Notes: generated from the letters alone by a model not told the origin. 64,000 bases of DNA from Shimwellia pseudoproteus (GCF_016415625.1 NZ_WBXP01000005.1:1-64000); one strand, 5' to 3'. Counted from the first letter of the stretch, positions 29,818-43,057 are shown. Translations and numbers: made by a program.

Positions 29818-31230
29818 ATGATGCGTCGTTTAAACGGTTGGTTACTGGTGTTGCTGCTGCTGTGCATACCTGGCTGGGCAGCACAATTGTCCGATCTTCA
29901 TGTCGCGAATGGCACTAACCAGGCGCGGATCACCCTGAGCTTTGTCGGGGACCCTAATTATGCCTACAGCACCCAGGACAAGCGCAGCCTGGCGCTGGAT
30001 ATCGAACAAACCGGTGTATTACAGGGGTTACCGCTGACGTTTAGCGGCAATAATCTGGTGAAAAGCATCCGTGCCGGGCAGCCGAAGGACAGCCAGTCCA
30101 TGCGCCTGGTGGTGGATCTCACCCAAAAGGGGCTGACCCGGGCCGAAAAGCGCCAGAACGGCGCTAACTACACGGTGGTGTTCACCATTAATGCCGAGGT
30201 ACCACCGCCACCGCCTGCGGTTATCGCCCAGCACATTGAACCCCCAACCGCGCCGGTTATCAGCCAGCGTATAGATCCCCCAGCGGCACCGGTGACGGCC
30301 CAGCGGATAGCGCCAGCGGTGCCGCAGCCGGTGGTCCGGGCCCCAGAGCCGGTGCGCAAGAATCCGTTTACGCCTGATGCTGGCCGCCAGACCGGAATGA
30401 TAAATAATGACACCGGCCTGCGCAGCGCCCGTTCGGCCAGTGCCGGTGGCGCGGAGCGTGTTACCGTGGCGATTGACGCCGGGCACGGTGGCCAGGATCC
30501 CGGGGCCATTGGCCCGGGCGGCACTGAAGAGAAAAACGTCACCATCGCTATTGCCCGTAAGCTGCGCCAGTTGCTGAATGCGGACCCGATGTTCAAAGGG
30601 GTGTTGACCCGGGATGGCGATTATTTTATTTCGGTGATGGGCCGCTCTGATGTGGCCCGTAAGCAGAACGCCAGTGTGCTGGTGTCGATCCATGCGGATG
30701 CTGCCCCAAACCGCGATGCCACTGGCGCCTCGGTATGGGTGCTGTCCAATAAGCGGGCCAACAGCGAAATGGCCGGCTGGCTGGAGCAACATGAGAAGCA
30801 GTCGGAGCTGCTGGGCGGTGCCGGGGATGTGCTGGCGAACAGCCAGGCGGACCCTTACCTGAGCCAGGCTGTGCTTGACTTGCAGTTCGGCCATTCCCAG
30901 CGGGTGGGCTATGATGTGGCCACCCAGGTACTGGCCCAGTTGGGCCGGGTAGGCGATATTCATAAACGCCGCCCGGAACACGCCAGTCTTGGGGTATTGC
31001 GTTCGCCGGATATCCCGTCGCTGCTGGTGGAAACCGGGTTTATCAGTAACGCCGGTGAAGAGCGCTTACTGGGCAGTGATGATTATCAGCAACAGCTGGC
31101 AGATGCCATCTACAAAGGGCTGCGTAACTACTTCCTGGCGCACCCGATGCAGTCAGCACCGAAGATGGAAATGCAGCCCACGCGCACGGTCACTAACGGC
31201 CTGCCTGATGGCCAGGTCGCCAGCAACTAA
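29818..31230 (+). CDS. amiB: N-acetylmuramoyl-L-alanine amidase AmiB
   Basis: Periplasmic zinc amidase that splits septal peptidoglycan, activated by EnvC. Signal peptide (about 1-21), AMIN domain for septal targeting (about 23-125), a proline-rich linker with three 12-residue repeats (135-170), then an Amidase_3 domain starting '[16 protein letters not shown]' with zinc ligands, 'SIHADAAPN' and C-terminal '[14 protein letters not shown]'. 470 residues against 445 in E. coli; the extra length is mostly linker. Between tsaE and mutL, 20 bases from the latter. Confidence 0.96.
   Translation: MMRRLNGWLLVLLLLCIPGWAAQLSDLHVANGTNQARITLSFVGDPNYAYSTQDKRSLALDIEQTGVLQGLPLTFSGNNLVKSIRAGQPKDSQSMRLVVDLTQKGLTRAEKRQNGANYTVVFTINAEVPPPPPAVIAQHIEPPTAPVISQRIDPPAAPVTAQRIAPAVPQPVVRAPEPVRKNPFTPDAGRQTGMINNDTGLRSARSASAGGAERVTVAIDAGHGGQDPGAIGPGGTEEKNVTIAIARKLRQLLNADPMFKGVLTRDGDYFISVMGRSDVARKQNASVLVSIHADAAPNRDATGASVWVLSNKRANSEMAGWLEQHEKQSELLGGAGDVLANSQADPYLSQAVLDLQFGHSQRVGYDVATQVLAQLGRVGDIHKRRPEHASLGVLRSPDIPSLLVETGFISNAGEERLLGSDDYQQQLADAIYKGLRNYFLAHPMQSAPKMEMQPTRTVTNGLPDGQVASN
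30220..30327 (+). repeat. Tandem 36-bp repeats in the amiB linker
   Basis: Three in-frame copies coding [24 protein letters not shown] and [12 protein letters not shown]. They lengthen the flexible linker between the AMIN and amidase domains. Confidence 0.75.
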
Positions 31231-31250
31231 GCCACAATTAAGGAGTCAGC

Positions 31251-33125
31251 ATGCCGATACAAGTTTTACCCCCCCAACTGGCGAACCAGATTGCTGCCGG
31301 TGAAGTGGTGGAACGTCCGGCATCGGTGGTAAAGGAACTGGTAGAAAACAGCCTTGATGCTGGCGCCACGCGGATTGATATTGATATTGAGCGCGGCGGC
31401 GCCAAAATGATCCGCATCCGGGATAACGGCTGCGGGATTCGCCATGCGGAGCTGGCCCTGGCCCTTGCCCGCCACGCGACCAGCAAGATTGCCTGCCTCG
31501 ACGACTTAGAAGCCATCATGAGCATGGGGTTTCGCGGTGAAGCCCTGGCCAGTATTAGCTCGGTCTCGCGCTTAACGCTGACATCCCGCACCGACGATCA
31601 ACCGGAAGCCTGGCAAGCCTATGCGGAAGGCCGGGATATGGACGTTACCGTTAAGCCCGCGGCCCACCCGGTCGGCACCACGCTGGAAGTGCTGGATCTG
31701 TTTTACAACACCCCGGCCCGGCGTAAGTTTATGCGCACCGAAAAAACCGAGTTCGGCCATATTGATGAGGTGGTGCGGCGCATTGCGCTGGCGCGCTTCG
31801 ATGTGGCTATTACCCTGAACCATAACGGTAAAATGGTGCGCCAGTATCGCGCTATCCCGGATGGCGCCCCCCGTGAACGGCGGTTAGGGGCGATTTGCGG
31901 CACGGCTTTCCTGGAGGGCGCCGTCGCCATTGAATGGCAGCACGGGGAGTTAACCCTGCGCGGTTGGGTGGTTCAGCCAGAGTCGCTGACCCCGGCGCTG
32001 GGGGAAATCCAGTATTGTTATGTGAATCAGCGTATGATGCGCGATCGCCTGATTAACCACGCGATACGCCAGGCCTGTGAAAACCGGCTGGGGGGTGATC
32101 AGCAACCGGCTTATGTGCTTTATCTGGAGGTGGATCCACACCAGGTGGATGTCAACGTTCACCCGGCAAAGCATGAGGTGCGCTTCCATCAGGCCCGGCT
32201 GGTACATGACTTTATCTACCAGGGGGTCTTAAGCGCCTTACAGCAGACGGGGGATGCCTTACCGCTGGCGGATGAGCAGCCCGACGCCGCCGTACGCTGG
32301 CAGCCGGAGAACCGGGTAGCCGCCGGGCGTAACCAGTTTAATCAACCGGCACCCGCCGGTGGTGCTTGCGGTGAGTCTTCCCGGGCATCGCCCCCGCGGG
32401 AGCCCCGTACTGGCAGCCACGTCCCCGAGGGCAGCGCTGTGTCCTGGCCCCATGCCCAGCAGGGTTACCAGAAACAGCAGGGGACGTTGTACCAGCGTTT
32501 ACTGGAAACGCCGACACCGGCTGCGGATACCCGGCTGCGGGAACCTGACGCGGCGGAGGCGATTGCCGATCAGGCCACCAGTTTTGGGCGGGTGCTGACG
32601 GTGGTTAACGGCCAATTGGCGCTGCTGGAAGCGAACCAACGGCTGCAACTGTTGTCTTTGCCTGTAGCGGAGCGCTGGCTGCGGATGGCGCAGTTAACGC
32701 CAGGGAGCGATAAACTGTGCGCCCAGCCGCTGTTGATTCCGGTACGTCTGAAGACCTCAGAACAGGAACATCAGACCGCCACCCGGTGGCAGGAGGCCCT
32801 GGCCACTGTGGGGATAGAATTCCATCTGGATGCCCAGTATGTGACGATCCGAACTGTGCCTTTACCCTTGAGAAAACAAAATTTACAAAACTTGATTCCT
32901 GAACTGATAGGCTACCTGGCGCAGCAAAATGAAGTGAATACCACGGCGGTAACGCAGTGGCTGGCACGTCATCTGGAAGGTGAAAACCACTGGACGGTTG
33001 CCCAGGCGATCACACTACTGGCGGATGTAGAGCGGCTTTGCCCGCATCTGGTTAAAGCGCCGCCGGGTGGTCTGTTGCAATCAGTGGATTTACATTCGGC
33101 GATAGCAGCCCTGAAGAATGACTGA
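31251..33125 (+). CDS. mutL: DNA mismatch repair protein MutL
   Basis: GHKL ATPase linking MutS to MutH and UvrD in mismatch repair. N-terminal motifs '[10 protein letters not shown]' (catalytic Glu), 'DNGCGI' and '[10 protein letters not shown]'; transducer domain to about 330; a proline/serine-rich linker (about 345-425) unlike flanking sequence; C-terminal dimerisation domain lacking the endonuclease motif, as expected where MutH exists. 624 residues against 615 in E. coli. Ribosome site AAGGAG. Overlaps miaA by 8 bases. Confidence 0.97.
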   Translation: MPIQVLPPQLANQIAAGEVVERPASVVKELVENSLDAGATRIDIDIERGGAKMIRIRDNGCGIRHAELALALARHATSKIACLDDLEAIMSMGFRGEALASISSVSRLTLTSRTDDQPEAWQAYAEGRDMDVTVKPAAHPVGTTLEVLDLFYNTPARRKFMRTEKTEFGHIDEVVRRIALARFDVAITLNHNGKMVRQYRAIPDGAPRERRLGAICGTAFLEGAVAIEWQHGELTLRGWVVQPESLTPALGEIQYCYVNQRMMRDRLINHAIRQACENRLGGDQQPAYVLYLEVDPHQVDVNVHPAKHEVRFHQARLVHDFIYQGVLSALQQTGDALPLADEQPDAAVRWQPENRVAAGRNQFNQPAPAGGACGESSRASPPREPRTGSHVPEGSAVSWPHAQQGYQKQQGTLYQRLLETPTPAADTRLREPDAAEAIADQATSFGRVLTVVNGQLALLEANQRLQLLSLPVAERWLRMAQLTPGSDKLCAQPLLIPVRLKTSEQEHQTATRWQEALATVGIEFHLDAQYVTIRTVPLPLRKQNLQNLIPELIGYLAQQNEVNTTAVTQWLARHLEGENHWTVAQAITLLADVERLCPHLVKAPPGGLLQSVDLHSAIAALKND

Positions 33126-34080
33126 CGTGATATCTGAAACCAATAAAGAAACCCTGCCAACGGCGCTCTTTTTAATGGGCCCGACGGCATCCGGTAAAAC
33201 TGCACTGGCCATGCGCCTGCAGGAAATATTACCGGTGGAATTGATAAGTGTTGATTCTGCCCTGATATATAAAGGCATGGATATCGGTACCGCGAAGCCC
33301 TCCGCCGCAGAACTGGCACAGGCACCGCACCGGTTACTGGATATTCGGGATCCCTCACAGGCGTATTCTGCCGCGGACTTTCGCAAAGACGCGCTGGTCC
33401 AGATGGCGGACATTACTGCCGCCGGGCGGATCCCCCTGCTGGTTGGCGGGACCATGCTGTATTTTAAGGCTTTGCTTGAGGGGCTATCGCCTCTGCCCTC
33501 AGCGGATCCGCAAGTAAGAGCACAGATTGAAAAAGTCGCGACAGAGCAAGGATGGGAAGCGTTGCACCGCCAATTACAGGTGATTGATCCTGTTTCGGCA
33601 GCACGTATTCATCCAAATGATCCGCAAAGGCTTTCCCGGGCACTGGAAGTTTTTTTCATTTCGGGTAAAACTTTAACGGAACTGACGCAAACGTCTGGCG
33701 AAGCATTGCCTTATCGTGTGCATCAGTTTGCTATCGCTCCGGCGAGTCGTGAGCTGCTTCATCAGCGAATTGAGCAGCGTTTTCACCAGATGTTAGCTGC
33801 AGATTTTGAATCAGAAGTACGGGTGCTCTTTGCTCGCGGAGATTTGCATACGGATATGCCTTCCATTCGTTGTGTAGGTTACCGGCAGATGTGGTCGTAT
33901 ATTGCCGGGGAAATATCTTACGATGAAATGGTTTACCGAGGTATTTGTGCCACGAGACAGTTAGCGAAGCGCCAGATAACCTGGTTACGTGGCTGGGAAG
34001 GGGTCCACTGGCTGGATAGTGACAACCCGGAACAGGCCTGTAGCGAAGTGACAAAGGTTGTTAGTGCTAAGCACAACTGA
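33118..34080 (+). CDS. miaA: tRNA dimethylallyltransferase MiaA
   Basis: 320-residue P-loop enzyme adding isopentenyl to A37 of UNN-decoding tRNAs. '[14 protein letters not shown]' is the P-loop, '[18 protein letters not shown]' the substrate-binding loop with the catalytic Asp, and '[13 protein letters not shown]' the DSxQxYxx-associated family block. The first ATG (33118) overlaps mutL, as in E. coli. The start of hfq is 99 bases downstream; in E. coli hfq has additional promoters inside miaA. Confidence 0.97.
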   Translation: MTDVISETNKETLPTALFLMGPTASGKTALAMRLQEILPVELISVDSALIYKGMDIGTAKPSAAELAQAPHRLLDIRDPSQAYSAADFRKDALVQMADITAAGRIPLLVGGTMLYFKALLEGLSPLPSADPQVRAQIEKVATEQGWEALHRQLQVIDPVSAARIHPNDPQRLSRALEVFFISGKTLTELTQTSGEALPYRVHQFAIAPASRELLHQRIEQRFHQMLAADFESEVRVLFARGDLHTDMPSIRCVGYRQMWSYIAGEISYDEMVYRGICATRQLAKRQITWLRGWEGVHWLDSDNPEQACSEVTKVVSAKHN

Positions 34081-34179
34081 ATGTGTACAATTGAATCGCA
34101 TCGTGCGCAAATTTTTACGCAGTTTTTCAGGGCCATTGGCCCTTGAGTACAAACAACAAGCATATAAGGAAAAGATAGA

Positions 34180-34491
34180 ATGGCTAAGGGGCAATCTTTA
34201 CAAGATCCGTTCCTGAACGCATTGCGTCGGGAGCGTGTTCCGGTTTCTATTTATTTGGTGAATGGTATTAAGCTGCAAGGCCAGATTGAATCTTTTGATC
34301 AGTTTGTGATCCTGTTAAAAAACACCGTTAGTCAGATGGTTTACAAACACGCGATCTCTACCGTCGTGCCGTCCCGTCCGGTTTCTCATCACAGTAATAA
34401 TCCCGGAACAGGCACCAGCAATTATCACCACAGTGGTAATGCGCAGGCTGGCGCAGGTAGCGCACAGCAGGAAAACGAAGACGCCGAATAA
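34180..34491 (+). CDS. hfq: RNA chaperone Hfq
   Basis: 103 residues. Hexameric Sm-like ring that pairs small RNAs with mRNAs. Sm1 and Sm2 segments '[24 protein letters not shown]' and '[14 protein letters not shown]' are intact, including the Q8, F42 and K56-H57 type RNA contacts. The C-terminal tail is rich in N, H, S and G and ends in the acidic 'NEDAE', as in other enterobacteria. Ribosome site AAGGAAAAG. Confidence 0.98.
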   Translation: MAKGQSLQDPFLNALRRERVPVSIYLVNGIKLQGQIESFDQFVILLKNTVSQMVYKHAISTVVPSRPVSHHSNNPGTGTSNYHHSGNAQAGAGSAQQENEDAE

Positions 34492-34566
34492 GGTTGATGG
34501 CTGTTTTTCCATGTCGGGGAACCAGTTCATCTGTGTTCCCCGCTGATCTTTTTGGAGGGTTTACGC

Positions 34567-35847
34567 TTGTTTGACCGTTATGAAGCCGGTGAGCAGGCGG
34601 TACTGGTACACATCTATTTTACGCAAGACAAAGATTTGGAAGATATTCACGAATTTGAATCTCTGGTTTCTTCCGCCGGTGTCGACGCAATGCAGGTGAT
34701 TACCGGTACCCGAAAAGCACCGCACCCCAAGTATTTTGTCGGGGAAGGCAAGGCAATTGAAATTGCCGATGCTGTTAAAGCCACTGGTGCGTCGGTCGTG
34801 TTATTTGACCATGCGTTAAGCCCGGCTCAGGAACGTAATCTCGAGCAGGTTTGCCAGTGTCGGGTTATTGACCGCACTGGACTTATTTTAGATATTTTTG
34901 CTCAGCGTGCCCGCACCCATGAGGGGAAGCTGCAAGTTGAGCTGGCGCAGTTGCGCCATCTGGCGACCCGCTTAGTACGCGGGTGGACTCACCTTGAGCG
35001 CCAGAAAGGGGGGATCGGTTTACGCGGCCCGGGGGAAACCCAATTGGAAACGGACCGCCGCTTACTACGTGGCAGAATCAGCCAAATCCTTTCCCGCCTG
35101 GAGCGCGTTGAAAAACAACGTGAACAGGGACGCCGGTCACGGACGAAAGCAGATATCCCGACTATTTCTCTGGTGGGCTATACCAACGCCGGAAAATCCA
35201 CCCTGTTTAACCGCATCACTGAAGCGCAGGTGTACGCTGCGGATCGGTTGTTTGCTACCCTGGACCCCACCCTGCGGCGTATTGATATTGCCGACGTGGG
35301 CGAATCCGTGCTTGCCGATACCGTTGGGTTCATTCGCCAGTTACCTCATGATCTTGTGGCGGCGTTTAAAGCCACCTTACAGGAAACGCGTCAGGCGACA
35401 CTGTTATTACATGTGATTGACGCTGCCGACGCGCGGATTCAGGAAAATATTGCCGCAGTCGATGAGGTGCTGGAAGAGATCGATGCGCACGAGATCCCGA
35501 CCCTGCACGTGATGAACAAGATTGATGCTCTGGACGGGTTTGTCCCGCGTATCGATCGCGATGATGAAAATGTACCGGTACGTGTCTGGCTTTCCGCCCA
35601 GACAGGTGAAGGTATTCCACTGCTTTTCCAGGCTCTGACGGAACGTTTGTCTGGGGAACTGGCGCAACATTCGTTGTGCTTACCCCCACAGGCAGGGCGG
35701 TTACGGAGCCGGTTTTATCAGCTTCAGGCGATAGAAAAAGAGTGGATGGAGGAGGACGGTAGCATTGGCCTACAAATTCGTATGCCTATTGTTGACTGGC
35801 GTCGCCTTTGTAAACAAGAGCCAGAGCTGGTGGATTATATTGTCTGA
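34567..35847 (+). CDS. hflX: Ribosome-splitting GTPase HflX
   Basis: 426 residues. Rescues stalled and heat-damaged ribosomes by splitting 70S particles. N-terminal HflX domain (about 1-195, with '[11 protein letters not shown]'), then the G domain with '[12 protein letters not shown]', 'DTVGFI' and 'NKID'. Started at TTG (34567) behind GGAGGG, which gives the E. coli N-terminus M-F-D-R-Y; the frame runs 15 bases further without a better start. Between hfq and hflK. Confidence 0.96.
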   Translation: MFDRYEAGEQAVLVHIYFTQDKDLEDIHEFESLVSSAGVDAMQVITGTRKAPHPKYFVGEGKAIEIADAVKATGASVVLFDHALSPAQERNLEQVCQCRVIDRTGLILDIFAQRARTHEGKLQVELAQLRHLATRLVRGWTHLERQKGGIGLRGPGETQLETDRRLLRGRISQILSRLERVEKQREQGRRSRTKADIPTISLVGYTNAGKSTLFNRITEAQVYAADRLFATLDPTLRRIDIADVGESVLADTVGFIRQLPHDLVAAFKATLQETRQATLLLHVIDAADARIQENIAAVDEVLEEIDAHEIPTLHVMNKIDALDGFVPRIDRDDENVPVRVWLSAQTGEGIPLLFQALTERLSGELAQHSLCLPPQAGRLRSRFYQLQAIEKEWMEEDGSIGLQIRMPIVDWRRLCKQEPELVDYIV

Positions 35848-35921
35848 TCAGTGAATGGCGATGGTCTGAAGACTTTTCCCCCTCGGGGGATATCACCGCA
35901 CAACTAATATGGAGCATATAC

Positions 35922-37169
35922 ATGGCGTGGAATCAGCCCGGTAATAACGGACAGGACCGCGACCCGTGGGGAAGCAGCAATAACCAAGGCGGCAACTCTG
36001 GGGGGAACAAAGGAGGTCGTGATCAGGGGCCACCTGATCTGGATGATATCTTCCGCAAACTGAGCAAAAAGCTTGGTGCGCTGGGCGGGGGGAAAGGCAC
36101 AGGAACCGGTGGTACAGGCCAGGCGCCGCGTGGCCCATTAGGCGGGCGCGTAGTCGGGATAGTGGCGGCGGCAGTCGTCATTATTTGGGCCGGTAGTGGT
36201 TTCTATACCATTAAAGAAGCCGAGCGCGGTGTGGTGACCCGCTTTGGTAAGTTCAGCCATCTGGTTGAGCCCGGCCTGAACTGGAAACCGACGTTTATTG
36301 ATGACGTCACCGCGGTTAACGTTGAATCGGTACGCGAGCTGGCGGCATCCGGCGTGATGCTGACCTCCGACGAAAACGTGGTGCGGGTAGAAATGAACGT
36401 CCAGTACCGGGTTACCGATCCGGAAAAATACCTGTTCAGTGTGACCAGCGCGGACGACAGTCTGCGTCAGGCTACCGATAGCGCCCTGCGCGGCGTAATC
36501 GGTAAATACACCATGGACAAAATTCTTACCGAAGGCCGTACCGTGGTGCGTAGCGATACCCAGCGTGAGCTGGAAGAAACTATCCGCCCGTACAAAATGG
36601 GGATAACCCTGCTGGACGTCAACTTCCAGACGGCGCGTCCGCCAGAGGAAGTGAAAGCGGCCTTTGATGATGCTATCGCGGCCCGTGAAAATGAACAGCA
36701 GTACATTCGTGAGGCGGAAGCCTATTCTAACGAAGTACAGCCGCGGGCTAACGGCCAGGCGCAGCGTATTTTAGAAGAGGCCCGGGCGTATAAAACCCAG
36801 ACCGTCCTCGAAGCGCAGGGTGAAGTGGCGCGTTTTGCCAAGCTGCTGCCTGAATACAAAGCCGCACCGCAGATTACCCGCGAGCGTCTGTATATCGAAA
36901 CCATGGAAAAAGTGCTGAGCCATACCCGCAAAGTACTTATTAACAACGATAAAGGTGGCAACCTGACGGTACTGCCGCTGGATCAGATGCTAAAAGGGGG
37001 AAGCCAGCCTGCGGTAAAGAGCAATAGTTCTGCTGCGGGAAATCTGCTGCGCCTGCCGCCAGCCCCATCTGGCCAGGATAGTGCATCAACGTCCTCTTCC
37101 TCATCAGTGAGTAGTGGCGACATTATGGATCAGCGTCGGGCTAATGCTCTGCGTCGGGGAGGAGAATAA
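35922..37169 (+). CDS. hflK: FtsH regulator HflK
   Basis: 415-residue SPFH-family inner-membrane protein; with HflC it forms a large cage around FtsH and modulates its proteolysis. Glycine- and asparagine-rich cytoplasmic N-terminus (about 1-75), a single membrane helix (about 79-99, 'VVGIVAAAVVIIWAGSGFYT'), SPFH domain, long helical region, then a serine-rich tail. Two bases separate it from hflC. Confidence 0.97.
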   Translation: MAWNQPGNNGQDRDPWGSSNNQGGNSGGNKGGRDQGPPDLDDIFRKLSKKLGALGGGKGTGTGGTGQAPRGPLGGRVVGIVAAAVVIIWAGSGFYTIKEAERGVVTRFGKFSHLVEPGLNWKPTFIDDVTAVNVESVRELAASGVMLTSDENVVRVEMNVQYRVTDPEKYLFSVTSADDSLRQATDSALRGVIGKYTMDKILTEGRTVVRSDTQRELEETIRPYKMGITLLDVNFQTARPPEEVKAAFDDAIAARENEQQYIREAEAYSNEVQPRANGQAQRILEEARAYKTQTVLEAQGEVARFAKLLPEYKAAPQITRERLYIETMEKVLSHTRKVLINNDKGGNLTVLPLDQMLKGGSQPAVKSNSSAAGNLLRLPPAPSGQDSASTSSSSSVSSGDIMDQRRANALRRGGE

Positions 37170-37171
37170 CC

Positions 37172-38176
37172 ATGCGTAAGTCGATTATTGCTGCCATCAT
37201 CGTTGTACTGGTGGTGCTGTATACCTCCGTCTTTGTGGTTAAAGAGGGTGAGCGTGGTATTACGCTGCGTTTCGGTAAAGTGGTGCGTGATGATGAAAAC
37301 AAGCCGCTGGTCTTCGCACCGGGCCTGCATTTCAAAATTCCGTTTATCGAATCGGTGAAAACGCTGGATGCCCGTATTCAGACCATGGATAACCAGGCGG
37401 ACCGCTTTGTTACCAAAGAGAAGAAAGACCTGATCGTCGATTCCTACATTAAATGGCGTATCAGTGATTTCAGCCGCTACTACCTGGCAACCGGCGGTGG
37501 CGATGTGTCTCAGGCCGAAGTGCTGCTGAAACGTAAGTTCAGTGACCGTCTGCGTTCTGAAATTGGCCGCCTGGATGTGAAAGATATCGTGACTGACTCC
37601 CGCGGTCGTCTGACCCTGGAAGTGCGCGATGCCCTGAACTCCGGTACCGCTGGCACGGATGATGAAGTGGCAACCCCGGCGGCGGATGATGCGATTGCTT
37701 CTGCTGCCGCCCGCGTGACCCAAGAAACTAACGGTAAAGTGCCGGTGGTGAACCCGAACAGTATGGCGGCACTGGGTATTGAAGTGGTGGATGTGCGTAT
37801 CAAGCAGATCAACCTGCCAACCGAAGTGTCTGAAGCTATCTTCAGCCGTATGCGTGCCGAGCGTGAAGCCGTTGCCCGTCGTCATCGTTCTCAGGGCCAG
37901 GAAGAGGCTGAGAAGCTGCGTGCCGGTGCGGACTACGAAGTGACCCGTACTCTGGCGGAAGCCGAGCGTGCTGCCCGTATCGACCGCGGTGAAGGTGATG
38001 CGGAAGCCGCGAAGCTGTTTGCCGATGCATTCAGCCAGGATCCGGACTTCTATGCCTTTATCCGCAGTATGCGTGCCTATGAGAAGAGCTTCCAGTCTAA
38101 TCAGGATGTTATGGTACTGAGCCCGGATAGCGACTTCTTCCGTTATATGAAGACGCCGACCAGCAGTTCGCGCTAA
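37172..38176 (+). CDS. hflC: FtsH regulator HflC
   Basis: 334 residues as in E. coli. N-terminal membrane anchor (about 3-20, 'SIIAAIIVVLVVLYTSVFVV'), SPFH domain and a coiled-coil-forming stretch rich in A, E and R ('REAVARRHRSQGQEEAEKLRAGADYEV'). Partner of HflK in the FtsH-HflKC complex. Followed by a strong terminator that closes the superoperon. Confidence 0.97.
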   Translation: MRKSIIAAIIVVLVVLYTSVFVVKEGERGITLRFGKVVRDDENKPLVFAPGLHFKIPFIESVKTLDARIQTMDNQADRFVTKEKKDLIVDSYIKWRISDFSRYYLATGGGDVSQAEVLLKRKFSDRLRSEIGRLDVKDIVTDSRGRLTLEVRDALNSGTAGTDDEVATPAADDAIASAAARVTQETNGKVPVVNPNSMAALGIEVVDVRIKQINLPTEVSEAIFSRMRAEREAVARRHRSQGQEEAEKLRAGADYEVTRTLAEAERAARIDRGEGDAEAAKLFADAFSQDPDFYAFIRSMRAYEKSFQSNQDVMVLSPDSDFFRYMKTPTSSSR

Positions 38177-38200
38177 ACTAGTAGCAGGTTAATTATTTAT

Positions 38201-38229
38201 AAGAGCCGGTGAATGCCGGCTCTTTTTTT
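38201..38229 (+). terminator. Terminator of the hfq-hflXKC superoperon
   Basis: AAGAGCCGG / CCGGCTCTT with loop TGAATG and seven T, 24 bases after hflC. Confidence 0.92.
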
Positions 38230-38256
38230 ATTGGTTATTTTTCTAGAGAAAACAAC

Positions 38257-38454
38257 ATGCATGCATCAATTTGGCTGTCGGTGGCCCTGGTTTTGATTAT
38301 TGAGGGGCTTGGCCCGATGCTGGCTCCCCGGCTGTGGCGGCGGATGGTGTTAACAATGTCACAAGTGCCTGACATCCTGTTACGTCGCTTTGGCGGCGGA
38401 CTTGTGGTTGCTGGCTTTGTGATCTACTACATGTTGACGAAAACGATTAACTGA
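38257..38454 (+). CDS. yjeT: DUF2065 small membrane protein YjeT
   Basis: 65 residues, same as E. coli. Two hydrophobic helices, 'ASIWLSVALVLIIEGLGPML' and 'FGGGLVVAGFVIYYML', separated by a basic stretch. ATG at 38257 chosen; the open frame upstream runs back into the hflC terminator. Function unknown; between hflC and purA in most enterobacteria. Confidence 0.9.
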   Translation: MHASIWLSVALVLIIEGLGPMLAPRLWRRMVLTMSQVPDILLRRFGGGLVVAGFVIYYMLTKTIN

Positions 38455-38513
38455 GCAAAAAACAGCCAAAACAACGCGATTTTGTATATATTAAGTGCTG
38501 ACCATTTTATTAA

Positions 38514-39854
<1,341 letters not shown>

Positions 39855-39861
39855 TTATCCA

Positions 39862-39884
39862 GGGCGGGGTTATCCCGCCCTTTT
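39862..39884 (+). terminator. Terminator of purA
   Basis: GGGCGGG / CCCGCCC with a GTTAT-type loop followed by TTTT, directly after the purA stop. Confidence 0.88.
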
Positions 39885-40064
39885 AGCATCCCGCGCTTTC
39901 CTTTCTTCTTTCCCCAAATAAATTAGCGGCCTGATACAGGGCTGGTTTATCATCAATATTATCTATACTGGCGTTTTCTGCCGGGGACTACGCACTTCCG
40001 TGGTTTTTACGCCAGCTAAGCACTTTAGCAAAGGGTGTGGTTTTTTCTGCGACACGAGGTTGAT

Positions 40065-40490
40065 GTGCAGTTAACAAGTTTTACGGATTATGGCCTGCGT
40101 GCCCTGATTTATATGGCATCCCTTCCCGAAGGGAAGATGACCAGTATCTCGGAAGTCACCGAGGTCTATGGCGTGTCCCGTAACCATATGGTGAAGATCA
40201 TCAACCAGTTGAGCCGGGCAGGGTATGTAGCGGCGGTACGGGGAAAAAACGGCGGTATCCGTCTGGGAAAACCGGCCAGCGATATCCGGGTTGGTGATGT
40301 GGTCCGTGAACTGGAACCGCTAACCCTGGTGAATTGCAGCAGTGAGTTTTGCCATATCACCCCGGCCTGCCGCTTAAAACAAGCCCTTGCACGTGCGGTA
40401 AACAGCTTCCTGGCGGAGCTGGATAACTACACGCTGGCGGAACTCGTTAATGAGAACCCGCCGCTCTACAAATTATTGCTGGTGGAATGA
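40065..40490 (+). CDS. nsrR: Nitric-oxide-sensing repressor NsrR
   Basis: 141-residue Rrf2-family regulator with an N-terminal winged helix and an iron-sulfur cluster bound by C91, C96 and C102 ('[13 protein letters not shown]'). Nitric oxide damages the cluster and releases DNA. GTG start at 40065 gives the E. coli N-terminus M-Q-L-T-S-F; CGAGGT precedes it. A target, ytfE with its operator, lies 14 kb away in this window. rnr follows after 38 bases. Confidence 0.96.
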   Translation: MQLTSFTDYGLRALIYMASLPEGKMTSISEVTEVYGVSRNHMVKIINQLSRAGYVAAVRGKNGGIRLGKPASDIRVGDVVRELEPLTLVNCSSEFCHITPACRLKQALARAVNSFLAELDNYTLAELVNENPPLYKLLLVE

Positions 40491-40528
40491 CGACATTGCC
40501 GCCAGATGATGACAACGGAGGAACCGCT

Positions 40529-42985
40529 ATGTCACAAGACCCTTTCCAGGAACGCGAAGCAGAAAAATACGCTAACCCGATCCCCAGCCGGGAATTTATT
40601 CTCGACTTGCTTGCTAAGCGCGACAAACCCGCGAAGCGGGAAGAAATTGCCCAGACGCTGAATATTACCGATGAAGAACAGCTTGAGGCGCTGCGCCGCC
40701 GCCTGCGCGCCATGGAGCGCGACGGCCAGCTGGTCTTCACCCGCCGCCAGTGCTATGCCCTGCCGGAGAAACTCGACCTGCTAAAAGGCACGGTCATTGG
40801 TCACCGGGATGGCTACGGCTTCCTGCGTGTCGAAGGCCGTAAAGACGATCTGTATCTGTCTTCCGAGCAGATGAAAACCTGTATCCACGGTGATGTGGTG
40901 CTCGCCCAGCCGCTGGGTGCCGACCGTAAAGGCCGCAGTGAAGCCCGCGTGGTGCGGGTACTGGTACCGAAAACCAGCCAGATTGTTGGCCGGTACTTTA
41001 CCGATGCCGGTGTTGGTTTTGTGGTGCCGGACGACAGCCGCCTGAGCTTTGATATTTTAATTCCGCCGGAAGAGATCCGCGGTGCCCGTATGGGATTTGT
41101 GGTGGTGGTGGAGCTGACCCAGCGCCCAACCCGCCGCACCAAAGCCGTCGGGAAAATTGTTGAAGTGCTGGGTGACAATATGGGCACCGGCATGGCCGTG
41201 GACATGGCCCTGCGCACCCATGAGATCCCCTATGTCTGGCCGAAGCCGGTAGAAGAACAAGTCGCCACCCTGAAAGAGCAGGTGCCGGAAGAAGCCAAAG
41301 CCGGCCGGGTGGACTTGCGGGATCTGCCGCTGGTCACCATTGATGGCGAAGACGCCCGTGACTTTGATGATGCGGTTTACTGCCAGAAGAAACGCGGCGG
41401 CGGCTGGCGCCTGTGGGTGGCCATTGCTGATGTCAGCTACTACGTGCGCCCCTGGACCCCGCTGGACAAAGAGGCCCGCAACCGCGGCACCTCAGTGTAC
41501 TTCCCGTCCCAGGTGGTACCGATGCTGCCGGAAGTGTTGTCTAACGGCCTGTGCTCCCTGAACCCACAGGTAGACCGACTGTGCATGGTATGTGAGATGA
41601 CCATCTCCGCCCGCGGCAACCTGTCTTCCTACAAATTCTATGAAGCGGTGATGAGCTCCCATGCCCGGCTGACCTACACCAAGGTGTGGCATATTCTGCA
41701 AGGGGATCAGGAGCTGCGCGAGCAGTACCGTCCGCTGGTGCCGCACCTGGAAGAGCTGCACACCCTGTACAAAGTCCTCGACCAGGCCCGCGCCGAACGC
41801 GGCGGGATCTCCTTTGAAAGCGAAGAAGCCAAATTTATCTTCAACGCTGAGCGCCGTATTGAGCGCATTGAGAAAACCGAGCGTAACGACGCCCATAAGC
41901 TGATCGAAGAGTGCATGATCCTCGCCAACGTGTCAGCGGCGCGCTTTGTCGAAAAACACAAAGAGCCATCGTTGTTCCGTATTCACGACCGGCCGTCTAA
42001 CGAGGCTATCACCGCGTTCCGTTCGGTACTGGCAGAGCTGGGGCTGGAACTGCCCGGCGGCAGTAAGCCGGAGCCGAAAGATTATGGCGAATTGCTGAAC
42101 TCCATTGCCGATCGCCCCGATCACGAGATGCTGCAAACCATGCTGCTGCGCTCCATGAAACAGGCGATTTATGACCCGGAAAACCGCGGCCACTTTGGGT
42201 TATCGCTCAGCTCTTACGCGCACTTTACCTCGCCGATCCGCCGTTATCCTGACCTGTTATTACACCGGGCTATCAAATACCTGCTGGCGCTGGCCAATGG
42301 TGAACACCCGGGCGATAAAGGCACCGCCACCGGCGGCTGGCACTACAACACCGAAGAGATGCTGCAACTGGGCGCCCATTGCTCAATGACTGAGCGCCGC
42401 GCCGACGAGGCCACCCGCGATGTTGCGGACTGGCTGAAGTGCGACTTTATGCAGGATCAGGTAGGCCAGGTCTTTAACGGGGTTATCGCCAGCGTGACTG
42501 GCTTTGGTTTCTTTGTCCGGCTGGATGATCTGTTTATCGACGGGCTGGTACATGTCTCTTCCCTGGATAACGACTACTACCGCTTTGACCAGGTGGGCCA
42601 GCGCCTGATTGGCGAGTCCGGCGGCCAGACGTATCGTCTGGGGGATAAAGTGGAAGTGCGGGTTGAAGCCGTCAACATGGACGAGCGTAAAATCGACTTC
42701 TCGCTGATCTCCAGCCAGCGCGTGGTGCGCGGGGCCGGTAAGACGGCCAAAGACAAAGCCAAAAAGGCCACCGGCGGTAGCGATAAACCTTCACGTCGCC
42801 GCAATGCGGGCAAACGGGTTAACTTCGAGCCAGACAGCGCCTTTCGCGGTAAAAAAACCGGCGGCAAAAAAGAGGGCGATAAAGCCAGCGCGAAGCCAGG
42901 CAAAAAAGCCAAACCGTCCGCCAAAACCCAGAAAATCGCTGCGGCCACGAAAGCCAAACGCGCAGCGAAGAAAAAAGCCGACTGA
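40529..42985 (+). CDS. rnr: Ribonuclease R
   Basis: 818-residue RNase II-family 3'-5' exonuclease able to digest structured RNA; acts in rRNA quality control and with tmRNA. Order: N-terminal helix-turn-helix (about 1-80), two cold-shock domains, RNB catalytic domain with '[15 protein letters not shown]' carrying the metal-binding aspartates, S1 domain ('[31 protein letters not shown]'), and a lysine/alanine-rich basic tail (about 735-818). ATG at 40529 behind GGAGG. E. coli 813. Confidence 0.97.
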   Translation: MSQDPFQEREAEKYANPIPSREFILDLLAKRDKPAKREEIAQTLNITDEEQLEALRRRLRAMERDGQLVFTRRQCYALPEKLDLLKGTVIGHRDGYGFLRVEGRKDDLYLSSEQMKTCIHGDVVLAQPLGADRKGRSEARVVRVLVPKTSQIVGRYFTDAGVGFVVPDDSRLSFDILIPPEEIRGARMGFVVVVELTQRPTRRTKAVGKIVEVLGDNMGTGMAVDMALRTHEIPYVWPKPVEEQVATLKEQVPEEAKAGRVDLRDLPLVTIDGEDARDFDDAVYCQKKRGGGWRLWVAIADVSYYVRPWTPLDKEARNRGTSVYFPSQVVPMLPEVLSNGLCSLNPQVDRLCMVCEMTISARGNLSSYKFYEAVMSSHARLTYTKVWHILQGDQELREQYRPLVPHLEELHTLYKVLDQARAERGGISFESEEAKFIFNAERRIERIEKTERNDAHKLIEECMILANVSAARFVEKHKEPSLFRIHDRPSNEAITAFRSVLAELGLELPGGSKPEPKDYGELLNSIADRPDHEMLQTMLLRSMKQAIYDPENRGHFGLSLSSYAHFTSPIRRYPDLLLHRAIKYLLALANGEHPGDKGTATGGWHYNTEEMLQLGAHCSMTERRADEATRDVADWLKCDFMQDQVGQVFNGVIASVTGFGFFVRLDDLFIDGLVHVSSLDNDYYRFDQVGQRLIGESGGQTYRLGDKVEVRVEAVNMDERKIDFSLISSQRVVRGAGKTAKDKAKKATGGSDKPSRRRNAGKRVNFEPDSAFRGKKTGGKKEGDKASAKPGKKAKPSAKTQKIAAATKAKRAAKKKAD

Positions 42986-43057
42986 TCGGGTAAACTTCCC
43001 GCCTGATAACCGGGGCGCATTGCTGCCCCATCAGGCGGGACACAACGAGTATTTTTC

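Noticed and set aside
30028..30981. 317-codon open frame opposite amiB
   Set aside because: Shadow of the proline/alanine-rich amiB coding sequence; no start signal.
37130..37885. 251-codon open frame opposite hflC
   Set aside because: Histidine-rich shadow of hflC with no homologue that I recognise.
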